This document shows positions 1-7,064 of a DNA stretch of 9,416 bases, piece by piece. The notes beneath the pieces were generated by a model, which worked only from the letters and a program-made list of their open reading frames with translations, had not been told where the DNA came from and searched no databases. Location of the stretch: NCBI GenBank assembly GCA_011042595.1, contig DQWO01000055.1, positions 1 to 9,416 on the forward strand, in the 5' to 3' direction. The stretch comes from Pseudomonadota bacterium. GTDB taxonomy: Bacteria; Desulfobacterota; Anaeroferrophillalia; Anaeroferrophillales; Anaeroferrophillaceae. The first letter of the stretch is position 1; each line of letters opens with the position of its first letter. A program made the position numbers and the translations under genes.

Positions 1-67
1 AGCTGCACACGATGTGCAGCGAGAATGAGCGAGAGCCATGCCGGAACAGCCTTTAAATAATTTTTTT
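1..67 (+). repeat. 3' part of a dispersed structured repeat (copy 1, cut by window edge)
   Basis: Bases 1-51 match 3398-3448 at 46 of 51 positions, and both copies then reach a TAATTTTTTT run. The copy contains a perfect 8-bp hairpin, GCTGCACA (2-9), loop CGA, TGTGCAGC (13-20), and keeps the CCATGCCG segment (36-43) that closes the larger structure in copy 2. The 5' half of the element would lie before position 1, so this copy is probably truncated only by the window edge. Function is not recognised. It could be a structured intergenic repeat or an RNA-level element. Confidence 0.8.
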
Positions 68-80
68 CGGCTGTTTTTTC
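45..80 (+). terminator. Possible intrinsic terminator at the end of repeat copy 1
   Basis: AACAGCC (45-51) is complementary to GGCTGTT (69-75), giving a 7-bp stem followed by a run of T (74-79). The loop is long (17 bases) and itself holds seven T, so this is weaker than a classical terminator. It would end transcription entering from the left and separate it from the xerC promoter. Confidence 0.4.
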
Positions 81-105
81 ATAACTCAGAAAGTTGAGTT
101 ATAAA
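72..105 (+). repeat. AACTCAGAAAGTTGAG-type motif, copy A
   Basis: This copy has TGTTTTT, a 5-base gap, then ACTCAGAAAGTTGAG. ATAACTCA (81-88) and TGAGTTAT (95-102) form a perfect 8-bp inverted repeat around GAAAGT. Related copies lie at 175-210 and 3643-3673. Role unknown. Confidence 0.6.
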
Positions 106-174
106 TTTTACGGCCCTATTTTTAGCCCATTGGCCAGCCATAGTCAAGGGAACATCCCTGGAAATTCCTTTCAG

Positions 175-210
175 TTGTTTTTAGAGTGACTCAGAAAGTT
201 GAGGTTGATA
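175..210 (+). repeat. AACTCAGAAAGTTGAG-type motif, copy B, upstream of xerC
   Basis: This copy has TGTTTTT, a 6-base gap, then ACTCAGAAAGTTGAGG. It shares both elements and nearly the same spacing with copies A and C. The inner inverted repeat is weaker here (4 bp). It overlaps the -35 region of the predicted xerC promoter, so a regulatory role is possible but not shown. Confidence 0.55.
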
Positions 211-233
211 AATTGGCCGTTATGGTCTAATAA
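205..233 (+). promoter_or_regulatory. Predicted sigma70-type promoter for xerC-hslVU
   Basis: TTGATA (205-210) is separated by exactly 17 bases from TAATAA (228-233). Each hexamer differs from its consensus at one or two positions. The expected start near 240 leaves a short leader carrying the AGAGG ribosome binding site (242-246) ahead of the ATG at 257. It is the best promoter-like sequence seen in the window and is a prediction by pattern only. Confidence 0.6.
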
Positions 234-256
234 ACGCTTCTAGAGGTATTGTTTTT

Positions 257-1174
257 ATGCTTGGGGAAAAATTTTGTCCGCGAGAAGATTTTATCCGCTA
301 TCTGTCCGTGGAAAGGCATTATTCTGAGCATACCGTCAGGGCTTATCGTTCTGATCTTGACAGCCTTTACCGATTTCTTATGAATCGTTTTCAGCTGACT
401 AAAAAATCGGACCAGTGTTGGCGTGAAGTAAAGGAACAGCATTTAAGGACTTTTTTGCGGGAACAGCTGCAAAAAACGAGCCGGGCGACGGTCAGCCGCC
501 GATTGGCAACCATCAGATCATTTTTTTCTTTTTTAAGGAAACGTGGATGGCGCCTTGATAATCCGGCTGATTTACTGGTAACTCCCCGGCAGGGCCAGCA
601 TCTGCCAGCCTATCTGGAAGTTGATGAAATGAAGGCGCTGCTGGAAACTATTCCCCTTGATACGGTTTCAGGGAAGCGTGACCGGGCGATTATGGAGCTC
701 CTTTATGCTTCCGGGATGCGGGTGGCGGAACTGACTGCCCTGAATATGTCCCAGGTTGATTTTCTCGCTCAGGTTGTCAGGGTTATTGGTAAAGGGCGGA
801 AAGAGCGTATCATCCCTTTGGGAAGTATGGCTGAACGTTGGCTGAAGGAATATATTGCCGTCAGGATTCCTGCCAGAGAGGGAGATGATGCATTGTTTCT
901 GAATCTTCGTGGCAGCCGTCTTACTTCCCGTTCGGTAGCCCGGATGCTGGAAAAATATCTGCTGCAGGCGAAACTTTTTAAACCGTTTTCACCGCATTCC
1001 ATCCGTCACTCATTTGCCACGCACCTGATGCAGAATGGGGCGGATTTGAGAAGCATTCAGGAACTTCTTGGCCATAGCAGCCTTTCTACTACCCAGAAAT
1101 ATACCCATCTGGATATTAAACGATTGGTGGAAGTTTATGACCAGGCACATCCACTGGCGGGGAAGCGGGAATAA
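257..1174 (+). CDS. xerC: Tyrosine site-specific recombinase XerC
   Basis: This is a 305-residue Xer recombinase. In the known system XerC and XerD act as a heterotetramer at dif to resolve chromosome dimers at the division septum. The N-terminal half (about residues 8-100) is the SAM-like core-binding domain, with the family pattern FIRYLSVERHYSEHTVRAYR. The C-terminal catalytic domain has the complete active site: Arg155 (ASGMRVAEL), Lys179 (GKGRKER), His247-x-x-Arg250 (PHSIRHSFATHL), His273 (LLGHSS) and nucleophile Tyr282 (TQKYTHL). Length is normal for the family. The ATG at 257 has AGAGG ten bases upstream. Assignment to XerC rather than XerD rests mainly on its place just before hslVU, as in the codV-clpQ-clpY order of Bacillus. 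It is probably transcribed from the promoter at 205-233, and hslV begins 92 bases after its stop. Confidence 0.93.
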   Translation: MLGEKFCPREDFIRYLSVERHYSEHTVRAYRSDLDSLYRFLMNRFQLTKKSDQCWREVKEQHLRTFLREQLQKTSRATVSRRLATIRSFFSFLRKRGWRLDNPADLLVTPRQGQHLPAYLEVDEMKALLETIPLDTVSGKRDRAIMELLYASGMRVAELTALNMSQVDFLAQVVRVIGKGRKERIIPLGSMAERWLKEYIAVRIPAREGDDALFLNLRGSRLTSRSVARMLEKYLLQAKLFKPFSPHSIRHSFATHLMQNGADLRSIQELLGHSSLSTTQKYTHLDIKRLVEVYDQAHPLAGKRE

Positions 1175-1220
1175 TCGTGGTGTCATATGGTGAAGGCTGG
1201 AATCGTCAGGACAACTTAAA

Positions 1221-1245
1221 GCTGAACGCTGATAGCTGATTGCTT
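1221..1245 (+). repeat. Heptamer array GCTGANN between xerC and hslV
   Basis: Three tandem 7-base units, GCTGAAC, GCTGATA and GCTGATT, end with GCTT. The same unit type is found at 3224-3248 (reverse orientation) and 9367-9398. It lies 21 bases before the hslV start codon and would be part of the transcript if xerC and hslV are read together. Confidence 0.75.
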
Positions 1246-1254
1246 AAAATGAAA

Positions 1255-1260
1255 AGGAGA
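1255..1260 (+). promoter_or_regulatory. Ribosome binding site that fixes the hslV start at 1267
   Basis: AGGAGA ends six bases before the ATG at 1267. The in-frame TTG at 1240 and ATG at 1249 lie upstream of or against this site and lack a comparable sequence. Starting at 1267 also gives the MFKG-TT N-terminus expected for HslV. Confidence 0.8.
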
Positions 1261-1266
1261 ATATGT

Positions 1267-1815
1267 ATGTTTAAGGGAACAACAATTCTTGCCGTTCGTA
1301 CTGGCAAGGAACTGGCGATTGGTGGAGATGGCCAGGTCACCATGGGTGACACGGTGATGAAGCATGGGGCCAGGAAAGTCCGCTGGCTTTTTGATCATCA
1401 GGTGCTGGCCGGTTTTGCTGGTTCCACTGCCGATGCTTTTACTCTTTTTGAGCGGTTTGAGGAAAAATTGAACCAGTTTAACGGCAATCTGATGCGGTCA
1501 GCGGTGGAAATGGCCAAGGACTGGCGGATGGATAAGATGCTTCGTCGGCTGGAAGCGCTGCTGATTGTTGGCAATGAGGAGCATACTTTGGTGTTGTCAG
1601 GAAATGGTGATGTTATTGAGCCGGATGATCATGTGGTGGGTATTGGCTCAGGCGCATCCTACGCGGAGGCTGCTGCCAAGGCCCTGGTCAAGCATACGGA
1701 GCTTCCAGCCACGGAAATCGTTAAAGAAGCCCTGACCATAGCTTCAACAATTTGTATCTATACTAATAACCAGTTTACCATTGAAAAATTGGTTGATGGT
1801 GAGGAGGAGAAATAA
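1267..1815 (+). CDS. hslV: ATP-dependent protease subunit HslV (ClpQ)
   Basis: This is the proteolytic subunit of the cytoplasmic HslUV complex, a two-ring dodecamer of threonine peptidases related to the proteasome beta subunit. It degrades proteins unfolded by HslU. The product has 182 residues. A four-residue leader, MFKG, precedes Thr5, which becomes the catalytic Thr1 after processing. Counting from that Thr, Asp17 (GGDGQ) and Lys33 (ARKVR) sit at the canonical positions. Other family patterns are [40 protein letters not shown] and CIYTN. The IGSGG-type loop reads [11 protein letters not shown], a mild variant. It lies three bases before hslU, whose ribosome binding site is inside the end of hslV, so the two are surely co-translated. 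Confidence 0.96.
   Translation: MFKGTTILAVRTGKELAIGGDGQVTMGDTVMKHGARKVRWLFDHQVLAGFAGSTADAFTLFERFEEKLNQFNGNLMRSAVEMAKDWRMDKMLRRLEALLIVGNEEHTLVLSGNGDVIEPDDHVVGIGSGASYAEAAAKALVKHTELPATEIVKEALTIASTICIYTNNQFTIEKLVDGEEEK
1801..1810 (+). promoter_or_regulatory. hslU ribosome binding site inside the hslV end
   Basis: GAGGAGGAGA overlaps the last codons of hslV (stop at 1813-1815) and ends eight bases before the hslU ATG at 1819. The overlap suggests coupled translation, which would help keep HslV and HslU in balance. Confidence 0.75.
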
Positions 1816-1818
1816 TTC

Positions 1819-3213
1819 ATGTCAACGTTAACACCCCGTGAAATTGTTGCCGAGTTGGATAAATACGTGGTTGGCCAGGATGATGCCAAACGGGCAGTGG
1901 CCATAGCCCTCAGAAACCGCTGGCGCCGTCAGCAGGTTCCAGGTGATCTGCGTGATGAAATAGCCCCGAAAAATATTATCATGATTGGCCCCACCGGGGT
2001 CGGTAAGACCGAAATTGCCCGCCGGTTGGCTAAATTAGCTCATTCGCCGTTCATTAAAGTGGAAGCTTCCAAATTTACTGAAGTTGGCTATGTGGGCCGC
2101 GACGTTGAATCCATGATCAGGGATTTGACCGAATTGGCAGTCACCATGGTCAGGGCTGAGGAGGCTGAAAGTGTCCAGGGCAAGGCCCGGATGGTTGCCG
2201 AAGAGCGTCTTCTTGATATCCTCCTGCCGCCGCCGGTGCAGTCCCCTCCTGTTACTGAACCTGCAGTTGGTGATGATGCTCGTGAAATTGAAACTGCGGA
2301 AGTGATTGTTCTACCGTCGGAAGCCGAACCACAAAAAAAGACCCGGGAAAAACTGCGGCAGCTTTTCCGTTCTGGTAAACTGGATGAACGCCTGGTGGAC
2401 ATAGAAATAAGCGAGCGTTCGACTCCGGTGGTGGAAATTTTTTCTGCTGCCGGGATGGAGGAAATGGATATTAATCTACGGGATATGTTTGAAAATATCA
2501 TGCCGCAGAAAACCCGGAAGAAAAAGGTGAAGGTTCCTGAGGCTTATGAATTCCTGGTGGAACAGGAAGCCCAGCGGATGGTTGATATGGATAAAGTGGT
2601 GACCGAAGCCAAACGGCGGGTGGCCCAGCACGGGATTGTTTTTCTCGATGAGATAGATAAGGTGGTTGGCCGTGAAAGCAGCACTGGTCCCGATGTTTCC
2701 CGTGAGGGGGTCCAGCGGGACTTGTTGCCCATCGTTGAAGGGTCATCAGTCAATACCAAGTATGGGATTATTAAAACCGATCATATCCTTTTTGTGGCCG
2801 CCGGGGCTTTCCATGCGGTGAAACCTTCCGAGCTGATTCCCGAGTTGCAAGGTCGTTTTCCGATCCGGGTAGAGCTGGATTCATTGGGAAAGGATGATTT
2901 TGTCAAAATCCTTAAAGAACCGCGCAATGCCCTGATTACCCAGTACGTGGAATTAATGAAAACCGAAAATGTGCAGCTGGAAATTGCCGATGATGCCATT
3001 GAAGAAATTGCCGAGATTGCCTGTTATGTCAATGAACACCATGAAAATATCGGTGCCCGGCGACTGCATACCATCTTGGAACGTCTTTTGGACGAAGTAT
3101 CATTCAACGCTTCTGAAATGAAGGGGGTCAAGGTTTCTATCGATGCCAAGGAGGTTAAACGAAAACTTGAAGATATAGTTGAGGATGAGGACCTTAGTCG
3201 CTATATCCTTTAA
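1819..3213 (+). CDS. hslU: ATP-dependent protease ATPase subunit HslU (ClpY)
   Basis: This is the hexameric AAA+ unfoldase that feeds substrates to HslV. It has 464 residues, slightly longer than the 443 of E. coli. The N-terminus ([20 protein letters not shown]) is typical. Walker A is GPTGVGKT (57-64), the pore loop GYVG is at 90-93, Walker B with its acidic pair (IVFLDEID) is at about 273-280, and the sensor-2 motif GARR is at 412-415. The intermediate I domain covers roughly residues 105-250 and includes a proline-rich, acidic stretch at about 135-172 that probably accounts for the extra length. The protein ends in SRYIL, the C-terminal tail that in this family docks into pockets of HslV to activate it. 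It follows hslV by three bases, and its stop is soon followed by a heptamer array. Confidence 0.97.
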   Translation: MSTLTPREIVAELDKYVVGQDDAKRAVAIALRNRWRRQQVPGDLRDEIAPKNIIMIGPTGVGKTEIARRLAKLAHSPFIKVEASKFTEVGYVGRDVESMIRDLTELAVTMVRAEEAESVQGKARMVAEERLLDILLPPPVQSPPVTEPAVGDDAREIETAEVIVLPSEAEPQKKTREKLRQLFRSGKLDERLVDIEISERSTPVVEIFSAAGMEEMDINLRDMFENIMPQKTRKKKVKVPEAYEFLVEQEAQRMVDMDKVVTEAKRRVAQHGIVFLDEIDKVVGRESSTGPDVSREGVQRDLLPIVEGSSVNTKYGIIKTDHILFVAAGAFHAVKPSELIPELQGRFPIRVELDSLGKDDFVKILKEPRNALITQYVELMKTENVQLEIADDAIEEIAEIACYVNEHHENIGARRLHTILERLLDEVSFNASEMKGVKVSIDAKEVKRKLEDIVEDEDLSRYIL

Positions 3214-3223
3214 GAAGTGTTTA

Positions 3224-3248
3224 GCTATCAGCTATCAGCTATCAGCTG
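3224..3248 (-). repeat. Heptamer array after hslU (reverse orientation)
   Basis: On the plus strand there are three identical units GCTATCA followed by GCTG. Read on the minus strand these are GCTGATA units, the same family as at 1221-1245 and 9367-9398. It begins 11 bases after the hslU stop codon. Confidence 0.8.
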
Positions 3249-3342
3249 AAGAAACAGCCAATGATTTTTCAAATGTCTATTTTAACTTTCTGACTTATGT
3301 TTACCAGTATGGATTATGGGGATGTTTGGGCTTGGCTTATAG

Positions 3343-3467
3343 CGGCATTGGGCGCCGAACGAATCACCACGACGGTGATTCGCGGCGGACACCTCGGAGT
3401 TGCACACGATGTGCAGCGAGAATGAGTGAAAGCCATGCCGAAACATCCTGATACTATAATTTTTTTA
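3343..3467 (+). repeat. Dispersed structured repeat with three stems (copy 2, complete)
   Basis: Three nested or adjacent stems can be drawn. The closing stem pairs CGGCAT-(T)-GG (3343-3351) with CCATGCCG (3433-3440), 8 bp with one bulge. The second pairs CGCCG-(AA)-CGAATCACC (3353-3368) with GGTGATTCG-CGGCG (3374-3387), 14 bp around loop ACGAC. The third is TGCACA-CGA-TGTGCA (3401-3415), extendable by a G-T wobble and a G-C pair. The 3' portion from 3398 is 90% identical to bases 1-51. Both copies end with TAATTTTTTT. The family is not recognised. A structured intergenic repeat is most likely, and a non-coding RNA is the alternative. Confidence 0.75.
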
Positions 3468-4567
<1,100 letters not shown>

Positions 4568-4580
4568 GGTCCCTTTTATC

Positions 4581-5747
4581 ATGTCTATTTTTCCCCAATC
4601 CGATACCTTGATCATCCCCTGTGCCAAGGGAATTCCACCGTTTTTATCCGCGGAGCTGAAGCACCTGGGGTTTCCGGTTGTGGCTGAATCAGTGGCCAGT
4701 GTTTCAAGTCGGGGTACACTGGCGGATGCCATGCGCCTTAATCTCCATTGTCGTACCGGCCAGCGGGTTCTCTTTCAGCTCGAATCCTGGGATTGTCCAA
4801 CCCAGGATAAACTGTTTTTACGTCTTTCCCATATCCCCTGGGAGACATATATTCCTGCTGACGGATACCTGTCGGTTACCTCGGTGGTGGATCATCCGTC
4901 TGTTCGAGACCGGCGTTTTATCAACCAGAAGACCAAGGATGTTATTGTTGATCGGATTCGCCGATTGATGGGGCGCCGTCCGGATTCCGGTCCTCGGCGG
5001 CATGGGGTGGTTGTTCATGTTTTCTGGAAGCAAAACCAATGTGGGATTTATCTGGATACTTCCGGTGAATCCCTGGCGCGCCGAGGTTATCGCCAGGAAG
5101 GGGGACAGGCACCATTGCAGGAGACCCTGGCGGCGGCGGTGGTCCAGGAAGTTAATTGGGATGGGACCGGTTCTTTCCTGAATCCCATGTGTGGCAGTGG
5201 GACCCTGGCCATCGAAGCGGCATTGAAAAATCTTGATATTCCTCCGGGACTGCGTCGCCGTAATTATGCCTTTATGCATCTTTGCGAATTTCCCCGGGAT
5301 GTCTGGCAAAGCTTGTTGCAAGAAGCCAGAAAACAAGTGAAACAAAGATTATCTGGTCGCGTCATCGCCACAGACAGTAATCCGGCGGTGGTGGAAATGG
5401 CCAGGAATAATGCCAGGCGGGCTGGTGTCGAGTCTCTGATTGAATTCGGGGTAGGTGACTTTGCCCAAATTTCGGTTCCGGCTGGGGGCGGGGTTGTGGT
5501 TCTCAACCCGGAATATGGTGAACGTTTGGGAGAGTTGGAAGCATTGACTGCTACCTACCGACGCATTGGTGATTTTTTCAAACAGAGATGTGCCGGTTTC
5601 CGGGGTTTTATTCTTACCGGTAACCGGGAGCTGGCTAAAAAAGTGGGTCTGAAAGCCTCCCGAAAAATTCCATTGTATAACGGACCAATCGAGTGCCGTC
5701 TGCTGGAGTATGAAATATACGCCGGCAGTCAGCGGCGGACTGACTGA
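4581..5747 (+). CDS. THUMP-domain class I SAM-dependent RNA methyltransferase (RlmL/YpsC type)
   Basis: This 388-residue protein resembles the RlmL half of E. coli RlmKL and B. subtilis YpsC, which contain a THUMP RNA-binding region before a Rossmann methyltransferase. RlmL makes m2G2445 in 23S rRNA. Residues about 40-160 fit the THUMP region, followed by the linker IYLDTSGESLARRGYR. The SAM site is motif I FLNPMCGSGTLAIEAA (199-214), with the ribose-binding acid at Asp265 (ATDSNP). Motif IV reads NPEYGER (309-315), where the family usually has NPPYGER. The end KIPLYNGPIECRLLEYE is typical. The ATG at 4581 is preceded by GAGGT overlapping the argB stop, so it is probably in one operon with argB. 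A longer in-frame start at 4491 would lie inside argB and was not used. The exact target nucleotide cannot be read from the sequence. Confidence 0.85.
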   Translation: MSIFPQSDTLIIPCAKGIPPFLSAELKHLGFPVVAESVASVSSRGTLADAMRLNLHCRTGQRVLFQLESWDCPTQDKLFLRLSHIPWETYIPADGYLSVTSVVDHPSVRDRRFINQKTKDVIVDRIRRLMGRRPDSGPRRHGVVVHVFWKQNQCGIYLDTSGESLARRGYRQEGGQAPLQETLAAAVVQEVNWDGTGSFLNPMCGSGTLAIEAALKNLDIPPGLRRRNYAFMHLCEFPRDVWQSLLQEARKQVKQRLSGRVIATDSNPAVVEMARNNARRAGVESLIEFGVGDFAQISVPAGGGVVVLNPEYGERLGELEALTATYRRIGDFFKQRCAGFRGFILTGNRELAKKVGLKASRKIPLYNGPIECRLLEYEIYAGSQRRTD

Positions 5748-5770
5748 CCGCTATTCCTTTTCCCGTTTTT
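5726..5770 (+). terminator. Possible terminator at the end of the methyltransferase gene
   Basis: CAGTCAG (5726-5732) and CTGACTG (5740-5746) form a perfect 7-bp stem with a 7-base loop. The stop codon lies within the right arm and ends one base after it. The following sequence is T-rich but interrupted by C (CCTTTTCCCGTTTTTC), so termination may be partial. Confidence 0.4.
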
Positions 5771-5845
5771 CTTTCCCGGATTTCCTTAAGATTTTCTCCC
5801 TTCCAGCCGAATTAAAAAAGATAGACTTTGCTTTTGACGATTTCC

Positions 5846-5872
5846 CTTCGTGTCCTCGGTGTTCTCGAGTGA
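5846..5872 (+). repeat. Degenerate 9-base tandem repeat
   Basis: Three consecutive 9-base units are visible: CTTCGTGTC, CTCGGTGTT and CTCGAGTGA. They lie in the 189-base gap between the methyltransferase gene and the SPFH gene, where no other feature except the possible terminator was seen. No function is proposed. Confidence 0.4.
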
Positions 5873-5936
5873 GCATCGCGAACGGGTGGTTGAGATTTGA
5901 GCCATTTTTTCATTTTTTATGAAAGGAAGGAAACAT

Positions 5937-7064
5937 ATGGGAACTGACAATCTGATTTTTCTGGAAGTTATAGAGTGGTTTGATGACAGTGGCCAGGAAC
6001 TGGTCCATCGCATCCCTGAACAGGGATCGGGAGAGCTGAAGTTTGGCTCCCAGCTCATCGTTCGCGACAGCCAGGCTGCCGTCTTTTTCTACCAGGGCAA
6101 AGCCTATGACGCCATCGGTCCGGGAAGACATACCCTGTCGACCCACAATCTTCCGGTGTTGACCAAGGTTTTGAGCCTGCCATGGGGCTTCAGCAGTCCA
6201 TTTCGGGCTGAGGTCTACTTTGTCAACCTGAAAGTGTTTACTAACCTGAAATGGGGGACCCGGGACCCGGTTGCCTTCAAGGATTCCAGCCTGGGACTGG
6301 TGCGTCTGCGGGCCTTCGGGGTTTTCAATGTTCAGGTTGTCCAGCCGATTTTGTGTATCAACCGTCTGGTGGGAACCCAGGGAGTTTATACCACCGAAAG
6401 CATCGAGGAATATTTGAACCGGGTTATTGTTTCACGATTTAATGATTTGCTGGGAGAGGAGCTGGACAGTATCCTCGATCTGCCGGGATGTTATGAGTCC
6501 CTGTCGGAAAAACTGCGGCAGCGTCTTGAAGATGATTTCGGCCGTTTTGGCCTTGGTCTGACTGCTCTTTATACTAATGCCATCACCCCGCCTCCTGAAG
6601 TACAGCAGGCTATTGATGACCGGGGGCGCTTGTCCATGTTCAATGATATGAACCGGCTGATGCAGATGAAAGCGGCCATGGCGATGGAAAAGATGCCCGA
6701 GTCCGGCGGTGATGCTGGTTCCGGGATGGGTGTTGGCCTGGGGCTGATGATGCCGGCCATGTTCAGCAACCTGATGAAACCTGCTGGAAATGAAAGCCAG
6801 GTTGAAGCATCATCACCGTATCATTGTCCTGAGTGCCATGTTCCGGTGGCAAAAGATGCCCGTTTCTGCCCCGCTTGTGGTCACCAGCTGCTGGTTATCA
6901 GCCAGTGTGTTCATTGTGGTAAAAACCTGCCGCCGAATGCCAAATTCTGTCCCCGGTGTGGAACCCCGGTGGAGCAGAAATCAGCAGGTATTATTTGTCC
7001 TTCCTGCGGGACGGAGAATCTCCCCGAGGCCCATTTCTGCAACCAGTGCGGTGGCAAACTCTAG
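5937..7064 (+). CDS. SPFH-domain protein with three C-terminal zinc ribbons (YdjI/virion-core-like)
   Basis: The 375-residue product begins with a SPFH/band-7-like domain (about residues 20-240) of the group annotated as YdjI or 'virion core protein' like. Features that suggest this are RIPEQGSGELKFGSQLIVRDSQAAVFFYQGK, PGRHTLSTHNLP, the AEVYFVNLKVFTNLKWGTRDP strand region and LGLTALYTNAITPPPEV. No signal peptide or clear transmembrane helix is seen. A Gly/Met-rich stretch (about 258-285) links to three CxxC-type zinc ribbons: Cys297/300/311/314, Cys324/327/338/341 and Cys354/357/368/371. The start at 5937 is preferred over the ATG at 5919 because GGAAGG (5925-5930) lies just before it. Its stop TAG abuts the ATG of the next gene. 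In Bacillus ydjI lies beside pspA-like and zinc-ribbon genes, so a membrane-stress role is conceivable, but function is not established. Confidence 0.8.
   Translation: MGTDNLIFLEVIEWFDDSGQELVHRIPEQGSGELKFGSQLIVRDSQAAVFFYQGKAYDAIGPGRHTLSTHNLPVLTKVLSLPWGFSSPFRAEVYFVNLKVFTNLKWGTRDPVAFKDSSLGLVRLRAFGVFNVQVVQPILCINRLVGTQGVYTTESIEEYLNRVIVSRFNDLLGEELDSILDLPGCYESLSEKLRQRLEDDFGRFGLGLTALYTNAITPPPEVQQAIDDRGRLSMFNDMNRLMQMKAAMAMEKMPESGGDAGSGMGVGLGLMMPAMFSNLMKPAGNESQVEASSPYHCPECHVPVAKDARFCPACGHQLLVISQCVHCGKNLPPNAKFCPRCGTPVEQKSAGIICPSCGTENLPEAHFCNQCGGKL

Noticed and set aside
1240..1266. Extended hslV start at TTG 1240 or ATG 1249
   Set aside because: These starts would place the AGGAGA ribosome binding site inside the coding region and add nine or six residues to an already complete HslV N-terminus.
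3224..3248. CRISPR-like repeats
   Set aside because: The units are 7 bases, directly adjacent and have no spacers. No cas gene is present.
3343..3440. Integron attC site or tRNA-like cloverleaf
   Set aside because: The folded shape suggests it, but the attC core sites (RYYYAAC and GTTRRRY) are not present in the right places. GCCGAAC at 3354-3360 fails at the fourth base. No acceptor, anticodon or T-loop pattern of a tRNA is visible.
3179..3451. Open frame of 90 codons overlapping the hslU end
   Set aside because: It runs through the end of hslU in another frame, the heptamer array and the structured repeat, with no ribosome binding site or family pattern. The reading frame is best explained as chance.
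1..3467. Composite mobile element made of xerC-hslVU between two repeat copies
   Set aside because: The genes between the copies are ordinary core genes in a conserved order, the recombinase has XerC features, and no target duplication or transposase is visible. The repeats more likely inserted independently in intergenic space.
4818..5345. 175-codon minus-strand frame inside the methyltransferase gene
   Set aside because: It lies wholly within a well-supported gene on the other strand and its product has no recognisable domain or start signal.
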